A stretch of DNA of 64,000 nt from an uncultured Clostridia bacterium (GCA_947627455.1 CANQWC010000002.1:62001-126000); one strand, 5' to 3'; shown: positions 51,628-60,204, counted from the first letter of the stretch. The notes: a model not told the origin generated them from the sequence alone. Program-made: numbers and translations.

Positions 51628-52090
51628 TCCCCGAATTTCTTATACAGCCGATAATTATTGCCACTATATATACTATAAGTATAAGCACCGTCCCGCTTGC
51701 GGTGTCCAAAAGAACGTCGGTTATCTGCGGGCCGCGGTCGGTTGCGAAAAGCTGTATCGTCTCATCAAAAACCGCAGTCGCCAAAAGCGACGACCAGGCG
51801 TTCCAAAGCCCCTGAAAGCCCTTGCCGAGCCCGACCCACAAGAACCCGAACTCGAACCCGATGACCGCGTACTCTACCGCGTGCGCGACCTTCCTGACGT
51901 GCTCCGAAAGGAACACCGTGAGCTCCTCGGGCGCCCTGATGAACTCAAGAACTTTATACATGATCTGTCTCACCCTGTCGCTGATGGCCCCCGAATCCTG
52001 CCCCGAAAGGGCCGAATTTATCCAGATGAAGCCTACGGTCAGAAAAATCAGCGACAGCGAGACCGCAAGGTGAAGTTTTCTGTTTTTCAA
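51623..52090 (-). CDS. VanZ-family membrane protein
   Basis: A 155-residue protein with about four helices. The VanZ plan is visible: FIWINSALSGQDS in the first loop, VRKVAHAVEYAVIGFEFGF in the second, and FDETIQLFATDRGPQITDVLLD before the last helix. VanZ proteins alter cell-surface properties and low-level teicoplanin resistance in enterococci. Most chromosomal homologues have no proven role. Its ATG overlaps the trmO stop (ATGA). Confidence 0.87.
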   Translation of the reverse strand: MKNRKLHLAVSLSLIFLTVGFIWINSALSGQDSGAISDRVRQIMYKVLEFIRAPEELTVFLSEHVRKVAHAVEYAVIGFEFGFLWVGLGKGFQGLWNAWSSLLATAVFDETIQLFATDRGPQITDVLLDTASGTVLILIVYIVAIIIGCIRNSGK

Positions 52091-52770
52091 GCTTTTTCTC
52101 CTCTCTCAAGCTTTGTGAGGCGGATCTTCCCGCCGCTGACGGAAAAACCCAGCGAATAATCCTTATACTCAAAGCAGTAGACCCTCTCGGGGTCGTTCTG
52201 ATATGACGGCCGAGGGTCGGCGCTTAAAATCTCGCGAATTTCGCCGATGTCCTCGGGCGATATTTTTTCAAGAAGCCCCTCGGGAATCTCGACTTCAAGG
52301 GCATAGCCCTTAAGCTCCTCGGCAAAGCCGCCCCTCGCGTCGGGATAGCTGTCGGCGTAGGGTATATACGGCTTGATGTCAAAAATCGGCGTCCCGTTGA
52401 GGATATCCGCCCCCGTGACAAGAAGAACCTCGCCCCTGTCGGGCGTATTTTCAATTCCGATGAGCTTTACGCAGGTAAGGCCTAAATAATTCGGCCGAAA
52501 GGGCGAGCGTGTCGCAAAAACGCCCACTCTCTTATTTCCGCCGAGGCGGGGCGGCCTGACCGTCGGGCTGAACTCCGAGGATTTCGCCTCCGAGAATTCC
52601 CAGATAAGCCAGAGGCGCTCGAACTCTTCGATTCCGCGAATCGCCTCGTGAATGCGGTACTTCGGCTCGAAAACAATCTTCGAGACGGCCGAGCAAAGCC
52701 CGCTCTGCCGCGGGATTCCGAACTTTGAGACAAAGCCGTTTTCGATTTTAGCGATGACCTCAAGCTCCAC
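52087..52770 (-). CDS. trmO: tRNA (N6-threonylcarbamoyladenosine37-N6)-methyltransferase TrmO
   Basis: A 227-residue TrmO/TsaA (YaeB) protein that methylates t6A37 to m6t6A. The family blocks are present: GIPRQSGLC, FEPKYRIHEAIRGIEEFERLW, VRPPRLGGNKRVGVFATRSP and FRPNYLGLTCVKL, then GADILNGTPIFDIKPYIPYAD. The C-terminal extension is standard. It begins at a GTG at 52770 after GGGAGG. Its substrate is the product of TsaD, encoded at 12.2 kb. It is cotranscribed with the VanZ-like gene. Confidence 0.93.
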   Translation of the reverse strand: MELEVIAKIENGFVSKFGIPRQSGLCSAVSKIVFEPKYRIHEAIRGIEEFERLWLIWEFSEAKSSEFSPTVRPPRLGGNKRVGVFATRSPFRPNYLGLTCVKLIGIENTPDRGEVLLVTGADILNGTPIFDIKPYIPYADSYPDARGGFAEELKGYALEVEIPEGLLEKISPEDIGEIREILSADPRPSYQNDPERVYCFEYKDYSLGFSVSGGKIRLTKLERGEKA

Positions 52771-52802
52771 AAAACGCCCTCCCGAAAAATACTCAGAAAA
52801 TC

Positions 52803-52831
52803 ATTATACTATATCTCCGCGAAGAATGCAA
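52803..52831 (-). promoter_or_regulatory. promoter of trmO-vanZ
   Basis: Minus strand -35 TTGCAT (52826-52831), 17-bp spacer, perfect -10 TATAAT (52803-52808), 32 bp before the GTG. Confidence 0.75.
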
Positions 52832-52917
52832 CAAAAATATCGCAAAAGATTTTACCGTTCTCTCAATATTTTAGCCCTCATTTCTTAAGAAACAAGGGCA
52901 TATTTATTAAGAATTTA

Positions 52918-54114
52918 TTAAGCTTCCGCGAGCATTTCCCTTGCGATGTCCGCAAGAATCTTTATTCCCTGCCCGATCTCCTCGTCCGAGGGCATCGAGT
53001 AGTTGAGCCTGAAGCTATGCGATTCCTCCTCGGGGTCGGTCGAGAACGCCGTCCCGGGTACTACAAATACATTTTTCTCGCCCGCGCGCCTCACAAATTC
53101 CGAAAGGCTGAGCTTCTCGGGCAGCGAGCACCAGAGGAATATACCTCCCTCGGGGCGGGTGAAGCCGACCTCTTTCGGCATGAATTCTTCAAGCGCGCCT
53201 ATCATAAGCCCCGCCTTGCGGCGATACATCTCTCTTATCTCCGCGATGTGCGCCTCGAGGTCATAGCGCTCGATATATTTTGCGCAGATCATCTGGAAAA
53301 ACACGTTTGTGTGAACGTCCTCGACCTGTTTTGCGACGACGATTTTCGAGATGAGCTCTTTGTTCGCCGAGAGAAAACCTATTCTCATTCCCGCCGAGAG
53401 CACCTTCGAGAAGCTTCCGCAGTAGATAACTCTTCCCTCGGTGTCCATGCTCTTATAGGTCGGCACGTCCTCCCCCGTGAATCTGAGGTCGCCGTAGGGG
53501 TTATCCTCAAGAATGAGTATCCCGTACTTCTCGGCAAGCTTCAAAACCGCCTTTCTCTTTTCAAGCGATGTCGTGATCCCCGCGGGGTTCTGGAACGTCG
53601 GAATAGTATAGAGGAACTTCACGTTTTTATTGTTCTTGAGGGCGTTTTCAAGCTCTTCAAGGTTAATTCCGTCGCCGTCGAGCGGAACGCCGACCGGCCT
53701 TGCGCCGAGCGAGCGGAAAGCGTTGAGTGCTCCTATAAACGACGGGTTCTCGCAGAGGACGACGTCGCCCTCGTTGCACATAACCTTGCAGGTAAGCTCG
53801 ATTCCCTGCTGCCCGCCCGTCACGATGATGAGGTCGTCGTCGGGGGTCCCGATGCCGTATACCCGCTTAAGCCTTTCGGCGACAAGCTTTCTGAGCGGGG
53901 CATACCCCTCGGTAATGCCGTACTGAAGCGCGGTGACAGCTTCTTTCCCGAATATTTCGTCGGCAAGCCCTCTCATCTCCTCAACGGGGAAGGAATCGGG
54001 GTTAGGGTTCCCCGCCGCAAAAGAAATCGAGCCCGCTGCGCCGAGGCTTTTAAAAATCTCGCGAATCGCGGAGGGCTTTAAATTCCTGAACTTTTCAGAT
54101 ACCGAGTAATCCAT
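52918..54114 (-). CDS. PLP-dependent aminotransferase, class I/II (2-aminoadipate/valine type)
   Basis: A 398-residue fold-type I aminotransferase. PLP-contact motifs are VTGGQQGIEL (phosphate loop), ENPSFIGALNAF, LYTIPTFQNPAGIT, LILEDNPYGDL, and the Schiff-base lysine in YCGSFSKVLSAGMRIGF. The short variant without a GntR domain resembles LysN/AlaT-like enzymes that act on branched-chain, aromatic or aminoadipate substrates, so the exact amino acid is open. I start at 54114, seven bases after AAAGAGG. Confidence 0.87.
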   Translation of the reverse strand: MDYSVSEKFRNLKPSAIREIFKSLGAAGSISFAAGNPNPDSFPVEEMRGLADEIFGKEAVTALQYGITEGYAPLRKLVAERLKRVYGIGTPDDDLIIVTGGQQGIELTCKVMCNEGDVVLCENPSFIGALNAFRSLGARPVGVPLDGDGINLEELENALKNNKNVKFLYTIPTFQNPAGITTSLEKRKAVLKLAEKYGILILEDNPYGDLRFTGEDVPTYKSMDTEGRVIYCGSFSKVLSAGMRIGFLSANKELISKIVVAKQVEDVHTNVFFQMICAKYIERYDLEAHIAEIREMYRRKAGLMIGALEEFMPKEVGFTRPEGGIFLWCSLPEKLSLSEFVRRAGEKNVFVVPGTAFSTDPEEESHSFRLNYSMPSDEEIGQGIKILADIAREMLAEA

Positions 54115-54220
54115 AACAAAACCTCTTTCAAACAAAATTCAGCGCTTGCATATATTATCACTCAAAAGCGCTGCTTTGTCAAGAACATCTTAAGAAATTC
54201 TTAAAACCGCCTAACGGTGA

Positions 54221-54249
54221 TTGACATATGCGTCAAAAAATGTTAAAAT
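54221..54249 (+). promoter_or_regulatory. promoter of the proline-tail membrane protein gene
   Basis: Perfect -35 TTGACA (54221-54226), 17-bp spacer, -10 TAAAAT (54244-54249). It lies over an upstream in-frame ATG (54228), which excludes that start. Confidence 0.8.
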
Positions 54250-54281
54250 ATAGGCATAAAATTTTTAAACGGGGTGATTTA

Positions 54282-55265
54282 ATGCCTTACAACACGATTT
54301 CTCAGCGCTATCACGACGCTCTGAATATTTTAAAGACCAAGCCGCTCGTGATCGGCCTCACTCTTCTGGCCGAGCTTATCGCGGTGATCGTCGTCCTTCT
54401 CGGCTGGACAGTGCCGATAATTTCCCTGCCGATCTGCGCGGGAATAAGCGGCGGCCTCTGCCTGATATATCTTCAGGCCGAGAGAAGAAAGGAATTTTCC
54501 TCTGCCGACATCTTCGCGACCTTCAAAGATTGGGCGACGGCGAAGCGGGTCATCGGCGGAATTCTCTGGATGATGCTCTGGGTGGCGCTCTGGTCGATGA
54601 TTCCGATTGCGGGAATGGTCCTCGGCGTCATCAAGACCTACGAGTACATCTTCACGCCCTATATCCTTGTCGACCGTCCCGACCTGAGCGCGTTCGAGGC
54701 GCTTAAAGAGTCGCAGAAGCTCACAAAGGGCCTCAAGGGAAGAATGTTCCTCTCTGCGTTCCTGCCCGCTCTCGTGGTATTCTTCGCGGTGTTAATTCTT
54801 CTTCTTTTGGCGATGATCCCGATAGTCGGCGTGCTCTTTGCGCCGGTGCTATTTGTGCTTTATGTCGCGATGGTTATTCTCTTCCCGCCGTTCTTTTGGC
54901 TTGTCTACGCGGGCTTCTATGACTGCGCGCTCAACGCCCCGCCTCAGTATGCCTATCCTCCGCAGGGCCAATATCAGCAGTACGGCTATCCGAACCCGCA
55001 GTATTATCAGCAGGTCCCGCCCATGCAGCCCCAATGGCAGCAGCCGCCTGTTCAGCCTGCCCCAACTCCCACTCCAGAGCCGACACCCGCTCCCGCTCCG
55101 ACACCCGCTCCCGCTCCGACTCCCGAGCCTGTTCCAGCTCCTGAGCCCGTTTCCGAGCCCGCGCCCGAGCCGACTCCCGAGCCTGTCCCAGCTCCTGAGC
55201 CCGCTCCCGAGCCTGCTTCTGAGCCTCAGCCCGCCGCCGAGCCCGAGCCTACCGAAGAACAATAA
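54282..55265 (+). CDS. polytopic membrane protein with proline-rich repeat tail
   Basis: A 327-residue protein. Residues 1-215 hold about five hydrophobic helices (GLTLLAELIAVIVVLLGW, FLPALVVFFAVLILLLLAMI) separated by a soluble loop, resembling DUF975-type integral proteins. Residues about 220-327 are a long tail, first Gln/Tyr/Pro (PPQGQYQQYGYP), then tandem PAPTPxPEP units. The tail is probably cytoplasmic or a wall spacer, depending on topology. The ribosome site GGGGTGAT precedes the ATG at 54282. The tail's short repeat units at DNA level are prone to length change. Function is not recognised. Confidence 0.72.
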   Translation: MPYNTISQRYHDALNILKTKPLVIGLTLLAELIAVIVVLLGWTVPIISLPICAGISGGLCLIYLQAERRKEFSSADIFATFKDWATAKRVIGGILWMMLWVALWSMIPIAGMVLGVIKTYEYIFTPYILVDRPDLSAFEALKESQKLTKGLKGRMFLSAFLPALVVFFAVLILLLLAMIPIVGVLFAPVLFVLYVAMVILFPPFFWLVYAGFYDCALNAPPQYAYPPQGQYQQYGYPNPQYYQQVPPMQPQWQQPPVQPAPTPTPEPTPAPAPTPAPAPTPEPVPAPEPVSEPAPEPTPEPVPAPEPAPEPASEPQPAAEPEPTEEQ

Positions 55266-55271
55266 ACCACA

Positions 55272-55302
55272 CCCCCTGCCGACCAAGCAGGGGGCGTTTT
55301 CT
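55272..55302 (+). terminator. terminator
   Basis: 8-bp stem CCCCCTGC/GCAGGGGG with a 7-nt loop and TTTT tail. The dispersed element at 55304 begins right after it. Confidence 0.85.
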
Positions 55303-55303
55303 T

Positions 55304-55425
55304 GATGTGGCCTAAGCGGCCACATCAAGAAAACAGAAGTTAGAAGTCAGAGGTCAGAGTTTCAAGGTGTCGCCTGCGGCGACGGTTTTAAATGCCGAGG
55401 ATAACGCGTGCGGAACGGGCACTCT
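55304..55425 (-). repeat. 122-bp dispersed element, copy 2 (inverted relative to copy 1)
   Basis: Reverse-complement match of 49094-49215. It begins with the hairpin GATGTGGCC-TAAGC-GGCCACATC (55304-55326), then four heptamers (55335-55362), TTTCAAGGTGTCGCC-GCGGCGAC, and CGTGCGGAACGGGCACTC. It lies between a terminator and the 3' end of tatD, so both ends are outside genes. Confidence 0.85.
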
Positions 55426-55435
55426 CATTTTTATG

Positions 55436-56215
55436 TTATCTCAAAAACAGCTCTCTCGCGTTTTGCTCTGTCGCCGCGATAAGCTCCTCGGGCGGAATAT
55501 TTTTCAGCTCTGCCGCCTTAGCCGCGGTCAGCGGGATCAGCCCGCTATGGCAGGTCTCGCCGCGATGCGGTTCGGGCGCCATATATGGGCAGTCGGTCTC
55601 CAAAAGAAGCCGTTCAAGCGGCATTTTTGCGGCTACCTCCTGCGCCTTTTTCGAGTTCTTAAAGGTCAGCGCCCCCGTGAAGCTGATATACATTCCGAGG
55701 GCCAGAACCTCCTTTGCGGTCTCCCACGAGCCCGAAAAGCAGTGCATCACGCCCCTCGGTTTAAGTTTTTTGAGTATCTCCATACATTCGCCCGTCGCGT
55801 CTCGCGAGTGAACGATTATCGGCAGATTCAAACTGTTCGCGAGCTTTATCTGCGCCTCAAAAAGCCCGATCTGCGCCTCGCGGTCGAAGCCCTCATAGTG
55901 ATAGTCAAGGCCGATTTCGCCTATCGCGACAACCTTTTCCGACGATTTCGCGAGCTCTTCAAGCCTCGGCATATCATTCGCCGAAAATTTATCGGCGAAT
56001 TCCGGGTGAAGCCCGACTGCGGTATAAAACCTCTCGAATTTTTCTGATGTCTCAAGCCCGAACGCGCATGACTCAAAATCGGTCGCGGCATGGATAATCG
56101 CCGAGATATCGGCGTCAAAAAGCTCGGCGATGAGCGCCTCGGCGCTTTGCCTGCTGCCGAATCGCGGGTCGTCATAGTGCGAGTGCGTGTCGATGATGTG
56201 CGAAAGTCTGTTCAT
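55436..56215 (-). CDS. tatD: TatD-family metal-dependent DNase/deoxyribonuclease
   Basis: A 259-residue TIM-barrel hydrolase. Metal ligands are visible in IIDTHSHYDD (HxH), IGEIGLDYHYEGF (Glu), VHSRDA (His) and MHCFSGSWE (His), and LETDCPYMAPEPHRG carries the last Asp. TatD enzymes act as 3'-5' exonucleases in DNA repair or RNA turnover. I start at 56215, after AGAGG. The start 18 bases upstream is inside the ribosome site. The 3' end is 10 bp from the dispersed element. Confidence 0.92.
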   Translation of the reverse strand: MNRLSHIIDTHSHYDDPRFGSRQSAEALIAELFDADISAIIHAATDFESCAFGLETSEKFERFYTAVGLHPEFADKFSANDMPRLEELAKSSEKVVAIGEIGLDYHYEGFDREAQIGLFEAQIKLANSLNLPIIVHSRDATGECMEILKKLKPRGVMHCFSGSWETAKEVLALGMYISFTGALTFKNSKKAQEVAAKMPLERLLLETDCPYMAPEPHRGETCHSGLIPLTAAKAAELKNIPPEELIAATEQNARELFLR

Positions 56216-56235
56216 GATAAAACCTCTTTTCACGG

Positions 56236-56263
56236 TTGACTTGTAAAAATTGTATGGTATAAT
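56236..56263 (+). promoter_or_regulatory. promoter of the small lipoprotein gene
   Basis: -35 TTGACT (56236-56241), 16-bp spacer, perfect -10 TATAAT (56258-56263), 26 bp before the ATG at 56290. Confidence 0.75.
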
Positions 56264-56289
56264 AAAAATATCCGAAAGGAAGCGATGTA

Positions 56290-56646
56290 ATGAAAAAAGC
56301 GTTATCGGTATTTATTGTCATTTTTTCGCTCGTTTTCCTGATGTGCGCCTGCTCGCAAAGCGATTTGGCTGAACTGACCTCGGGCGAGGGCGACGGCTAT
56401 GCAACCTTGATATGGGGCGACAAGACCTATCTTCCCTACGGCGCGCTGTCGGCCTACAGCGAGCGCGGCAAGCAGATCGGCATTGTTGACGGCGACAAGG
56501 ACGACAGGGTTTACAAGTTAAAAGGGTATTCCTCCGACGAATGGCTCGTGAATTCATTTTCTCACGACCCCGCCATGCTTTTGAGGGAAGAATCCGTCAC
56601 CGATATACCCGACGGCTGGCAGTCGGAATACGAATGGAACAAGTAA
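56290..56646 (+). CDS. small lipoprotein, hypothetical
   Basis: A 118-residue secreted lipoprotein (signal peptide, lipobox FLMCACS) with a compact domain: GYATLIWGDKTYLPYGALSA, GKQIGIVDGDKDDRVYKLKG, DEWLVNSF. The pattern of a strand, an exposed Tyr-Leu-Pro-Tyr and a closing acidic region suggests a small beta domain. No family is recognised. AAAGGAAG precedes its ATG, and it has its own promoter. Confidence 0.7.
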   Translation: MKKALSVFIVIFSLVFLMCACSQSDLAELTSGEGDGYATLIWGDKTYLPYGALSAYSERGKQIGIVDGDKDDRVYKLKGYSSDEWLVNSFSHDPAMLLREESVTDIPDGWQSEYEWNK

Positions 56647-56732
56647 TGCTGTCGCCGAGTTGTTTTCGCGGCGGCGCGCAAATCTGCGATAAATAGGCTT
56701 TAAGAAATAATCCGCGAAAGGTCGGAAACGAA

Positions 56733-57152
56733 ATGAGCAAAAGAACTTACAACGCCGAGAATATGAACGCCGTGCTTTCGGCGATGGTTCCCTCGGGCGA
56801 AAACATCGCCGCGGCGGTTTATTGCGCTTTTAAAACGGGCGGCGCGTCAGGGCATACCTACGCCAACGGCTATGTCGCGATAACCGACAAAAGGCATATC
56901 GTCGGCATTAAATACGGGGTTTTCTCAAAAGAGCCCTTTTCGTTTGACGGCGCAGACCTCTCGAAGCTGAGGCTTCACGCCGCGATAATGGGCTATTCTG
57001 CCGACCTTATTTTCAAGCCCTCGGGCGGCAAAAAGTCAAGGCTTTGCTTCACCGTCGCAAGAAAGGTCGTCGGAAGCGGCTTCCCCGAGCAGGAGATGAA
57101 CGCCGAGCGGCTTCATGAAGAGCTTGAAGCCCTTGAACATATGACGTTGTAA
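56733..57152 (+). CDS. conserved-type cytoplasmic protein, hypothetical
   Basis: A 139-residue soluble protein with no signal or membrane segment. The middle YANGYVAITDKRHIVGIKYG followed by FSFDGADLSKLRL and ADLIFKPSGGKKSRLCFTVA resembles the strand pattern of a bacterial PH-like domain, which is a weak impression only. GCGAAAGG lies upstream. It is 15 bp before the deacetylase gene and likely cotranscribed. Function unknown. Confidence 0.6.
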   Translation: MSKRTYNAENMNAVLSAMVPSGENIAAAVYCAFKTGGASGHTYANGYVAITDKRHIVGIKYGVFSKEPFSFDGADLSKLRLHAAIMGYSADLIFKPSGGKKSRLCFTVARKVVGSGFPEQEMNAERLHEELEALEHMTL

Positions 57153-57167
57153 AAAGGAGTTGACGAA

Positions 57168-57986
57168 ATGTTAAAAGCGCTTTTCCCAAACGGCCTTAAA
57201 AAGGCCTTCACCCTGAGCTATGACGACGGCTGTTATGATGATATCAGACTTTTGGGGCTGATGTCAAGCCGCGGCATAAAAGGCACCTTCAACATCAGCT
57301 CGGGCATCACCCGCCCCGAGGGTCAGGAGTATATCGGTTCTTGGGAGCGAATGACCCCGTCAGAGCTTGAAAACTATCGCCGCGAGGGTATCGAGGTGGC
57401 CGTTCACGGCGAGACCCACCGCGACTTCACAAAGCTCAGCGAGCCCGAGCTCATCTACGAGATAATGTCCGACAAGTCGGCGATCGAAAAGCGCTTCAAC
57501 ACGGTTATCCGCGGCGCGGCCTACCCCTACGGCAGCTTCAACGATCTCACCGCGCAGACCCTTAAAAGGTGCGGAATAAAATACTGCCGAACCGTCTGGT
57601 CCGACCCCTCGATGGAAATGCCCGCCGACTGGTTAAAGCTTCGGCCGACCGCCCACCACAATGACCCGAATTTAAATTCTCTTGTCGATAAATTCATCGG
57701 CGAGTCGCCCGAAAGCCCGCGAATGCTCTACATCTGGGGGCACACGCCCGAATTTCGCCGCGATGACAGCTGGGGGCTTATCGAGGGTATTCTTGACAAG
57801 CTCGCGGGAAGAAAAGACGTCTGGTTCGCGACGAACATCGACATCTGCGAATACGACCTTGCGGCAAAGGCTCTTGAATATTCCGCCGACGGTAAGTATG
57901 TCTACAACCCGACCGCAAAGGAGATCTGGCTTGAAAACGGAAAGAATATTCTGAGCGTCAAATCGGGCGAGATAATCGAAATCTGA
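57168..57986 (+). CDS. polysaccharide deacetylase (NodB-homology) family
   Basis: A 272-residue carbohydrate esterase family 4-like protein. The NodB motifs are FTLSYDDGCYDD (catalytic Asp, metal Asp), VAVHGETHRDF (HxxxH metal His) and GAAYPYGSFND. It lacks a signal peptide, so it may act inside the cell or on a cytoplasmic substrate, unlike peptidoglycan deacetylases. The ribosome site AAAGGAG precedes the ATG by nine bases, and a terminator follows. Confidence 0.85.
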   Translation: MLKALFPNGLKKAFTLSYDDGCYDDIRLLGLMSSRGIKGTFNISSGITRPEGQEYIGSWERMTPSELENYRREGIEVAVHGETHRDFTKLSEPELIYEIMSDKSAIEKRFNTVIRGAAYPYGSFNDLTAQTLKRCGIKYCRTVWSDPSMEMPADWLKLRPTAHHNDPNLNSLVDKFIGESPESPRMLYIWGHTPEFRRDDSWGLIEGILDKLAGRKDVWFATNIDICEYDLAAKALEYSADGKYVYNPTAKEIWLENGKNILSVKSGEIIEI

Positions 57987-58000
57987 GAAAAAAATAAAAC

Positions 58001-58036
58001 CAGCCTTGGGGTTTATTCCTCAAGGCTGATTTTTTC
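58001..58036 (+). terminator. terminator of the deacetylase gene
   Basis: CAGCCTTG/CAAGGCTG stem followed by TTTTTT. It lies against the 3' end of the convergent tRNA genes. Confidence 0.85.
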
Positions 58037-58038
58037 GG

Positions 58039-58113
58039 TGGTGACCCGTACGAGAATCGAACTCATGTCTCCGCCGTGAAAGGGCGGTGTCTTAGCCGCT
58101 TGACCAACGGGCC
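58039..58113 (-). tRNA. tRNA-Glu (anticodon TTC)
   Basis: A 75-nt minus-strand cloverleaf with acceptor GGCCCGT/ACGGGTC and an encoded CCA. Anticodon stem CCGCC/GGCGG encloses the loop CTTTCAC with TTC in the middle. The T-loop is GTTCGAT-type. It decodes GAA and GAG. It is the second gene of the tRNA operon, 2 bp after tRNA-Met. Confidence 0.97.
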
Positions 58114-58115
58114 GC

Positions 58116-58192
58116 TGGTGGCTGTAACTGGATTTGAACCGGTGACATTCCGGGTATGAACCGGATGCTCTAGCCAACTGAGCTATACAGCC
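58116..58192 (-). tRNA. tRNA-Met, elongator (anticodon CAT)
   Basis: A 77-nt cloverleaf with acceptor GGCTGTA/TACAGCC and encoded CCA. Anticodon stem TCCGG/CCGGA encloses the loop TTCATAC with CAT. The G1-C72 pair and the absence of three G-C pairs at the base of the anticodon stem argue against an initiator tRNA. A lysidine-modified tRNA-Ile2 also has CAT and is a less likely alternative. Confidence 0.93.
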
Positions 58193-58209
58193 ATACGGAC
58201 AGCTTGATT

Positions 58210-58238
58210 ATTATACATGAATAAACTTGATTTGTCAA
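58210..58238 (-). promoter_or_regulatory. consensus promoter of the tRNA-Met-tRNA-Glu operon
   Basis: Minus strand perfect -35 TTGACA (58233-58238), 17-bp spacer, perfect -10 TATAAT (58210-58215). Confidence 0.9.
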
Positions 58239-58253
58239 GCCTTTTTGATAAAT

Positions 58254-59726
58254 TTATTTCGGATTTTCGGTGTAGTAGAGGTCGAAGCCGTTTTTCTCAA
58301 AGAACGCAAGAGCGCGGTCGAGCCTCAGCCCATAGATATAATGCCGAACCTTGCTGTCGGAACTTGTATATATCGCCGCCGAGCAGGCCCCGCTTATTCT
58401 CTGGAACGGCGACTGCCTTATTATCACCTTTGCGATCCTGTCCTTCGGGGCGACGATCGTGTGAAAAGTAAACATCTTTGAATATCTCATCGTGATGTAA
58501 TCGCCGCTCATTCCGATGCCCGTTATAAACATCGAGAGGGTTTTACATAGCGCAAGCCAGACCGCGGGTATCACCGTTATCGCGACGGCGGGGTATGCCA
58601 CAACATACCAATCGGGCAGGAAGTGATATATAAGCACAAAGCCGCAGACGGGAATTATCGCGAAAACAATCGGCCAGAAGAAGAACCCGCCGTAGCTTCT
58701 CGGGTTGGTTTTAAGCTCGACCTTCGGGCGGGGGTATTCGGGGAAAACCTCTTCGACGGCGCCGTTGACCTCTTTTCGGGTGGTGATCGGCAGAACGACG
58801 GTCATTTCGTTTCGCCCTGTCGAGCCGTAGCCCGCGCAGTGAACGTGAAGCGAGCTCACATTAAAAACCTTTGAGGTAAAGCTCTGCTTGATGTCGATAT
58901 AGTTGATTCGTGAGCGCAGCAGAATATGGCGGTTCTTTGTCCAGATACCGCTTTTGACATAAAGGCTGTCGGCACACTTTGTCAGCACAAACCCCCAGTA
59001 GACTATCAGGTTGTTCACGAACGAGAGCGACCATGCCCCGACGAGAACAATAATTATCAGCGAGATTATTGGCGGAACATAGACCGAGGCGATGTTCACG
59101 GCCTCGGTGAGGGTGTCGAACAAAAGCTTTGCCTCGACCTCGCGGTCAAAAATCTCGCCCGTTTCAAGAAGCAGCGCCACGATTATCAGAACACCCGAGA
59201 GCGCCGAGCTGAACAGCACCGAAAAGAGCAGCAGCCTCAGCTTGTTCGGCGAGATCGAATAGTTCAGGCTCTTTTGCCGCGAGCCCTTCACCGCCGAGTA
59301 AAACCTGTCGGCGTCGGCGCGGCGCATTGTTATCGTGACGTCTGCTCGGTCGAAATTTCCCGCGTTTGTCGCGATGTGAACCTTACTTGCGCCCAACAGT
59401 CTGTATAAAAACCCTTGCTTTATACTCAAAGTAGTGATTTGTGAGTAATAAACGGTGTCCTCCGAGTTGACGTAAATTCCTCTTCGGAGGATAATTTTTT
59501 CGCTGTCAAAGGCGAACCGAACGCTCATCCAGCGTATCCACGCGAAGCAGATTATCACGAGCAGAACAAGAAGATCGAGCCATGCGCCCCTGATCCACAC
59601 CCTGAACGCGTCGACGTCGAAGCTCATCGAATAGAGGCTTCTTGCGAGGGGGATAAGAAGCAGCCAGAAGTATCTCGTCGTATATGAAAACAGCCTGACA
59701 AAGTGTTGGCGGCCTGTTCTTTCCAT
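58254..59726 (-). CDS. YdbT-like membrane protein with bacterial PH domains
   Basis: A 490-residue protein with repeated units of two membrane helices plus a bPH2-type beta domain. The segments FAFDSEKIILRRGIYVNSED (about 70-90), YYSQITTLSIKQGFLYRLLG, LYVKSGIWTKNRHILLRSRI and IDIKQSFTSKVFNVSSLHVHC are typical. In Bacillus the pair YdbS and YdbT occurs together, as here. They are implicated in envelope functions and bacteriocin resistance, but the mechanism is unknown. The gene lies 34 bp after its smaller partner. Confidence 0.85.
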   Translation of the reverse strand: MERTGRQHFVRLFSYTTRYFWLLLIPLARSLYSMSFDVDAFRVWIRGAWLDLLVLLVIICFAWIRWMSVRFAFDSEKIILRRGIYVNSEDTVYYSQITTLSIKQGFLYRLLGASKVHIATNAGNFDRADVTITMRRADADRFYSAVKGSRQKSLNYSISPNKLRLLLFSVLFSSALSGVLIIVALLLETGEIFDREVEAKLLFDTLTEAVNIASVYVPPIISLIIIVLVGAWSLSFVNNLIVYWGFVLTKCADSLYVKSGIWTKNRHILLRSRINYIDIKQSFTSKVFNVSSLHVHCAGYGSTGRNEMTVVLPITTRKEVNGAVEEVFPEYPRPKVELKTNPRSYGGFFFWPIVFAIIPVCGFVLIYHFLPDWYVVAYPAVAITVIPAVWLALCKTLSMFITGIGMSGDYITMRYSKMFTFHTIVAPKDRIAKVIIRQSPFQRISGACSAAIYTSSDSKVRHYIYGLRLDRALAFFEKNGFDLYYTENPK

Positions 59727-59760
59727 TGTCCCGCTCCTTTCTTAAAAATTTTTCTGCCCG

Positions 59761-60204
59761 TCACTGCCGCTTTGATATCTCAAGGTGAACCGTCTCGACG
59801 ATCTCATCGGCGTCGACAGAGTTCAAAAACGGCAGAACAATGCTTCCGCCGAGGGCCCGCAGAATCACGAAATTAAACCCCGAAAACCCGCTCAGCGGCA
59901 GGGATACCCTTGTGACGTACTGCACCGCCGACATCTTCATGTGGTCGCGTCTGAGAAAAATCAGCCCGCTATGAACGGTTATCTCATACGGCGAGATATA
60001 GATAACGGTGCGGCGAAAATACATCGGCAGAAGAATCAGCCCGAGCAAAACCGCTGTCACGCAGAATAAAGCGATGACCGAATACATAAGAATTTTAACG
60101 GAGACAAGATACTGTACCGCGAGCAGCGTCACGAGGGCGGCGAGTATAAACAGCGCACCGCTCATGATATAAAGCGCGGCGGGCTTAAGGGTATATTTTC
60201 TCAT
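59761..60204 (-). CDS. YdbS-like bacterial PH-domain membrane protein
   Basis: A 147-residue partner of the YdbT-like protein: two N-terminal helices (about 12-60) and a bPH2 domain (FRRTVIYISPYEITVHSGLI, FLRRDHMKMSAVQYVTRVSL). The pair order (small then large) and spacing match the usual ydbS-ydbT operon. It is divergent from the AGCS symporter, with 41 bp between the two start codons. No clear promoter was picked out in that short gap. Confidence 0.85.
   Translation of the reverse strand: MRKYTLKPAALYIMSGALFILAALVTLLAVQYLVSVKILMYSVIALFCVTAVLLGLILLPMYFRRTVIYISPYEITVHSGLIFLRRDHMKMSAVQYVTRVSLPLSGFSGFNFVILRALGGSIVLPFLNSVDADEIVETVHLEISKRQ

Noticed and set aside
54228-54281. Upstream ATG for the proline-tail membrane protein
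   Set aside because: It lies inside the spacer of a perfect promoter (54221-54249), so it cannot be translated from that promoter.
58116-58192. Initiator tRNA-fMet
   Set aside because: It has a paired G1-C72 and no run of three G-C pairs in the anticodon stem, so elongator Met is more likely.
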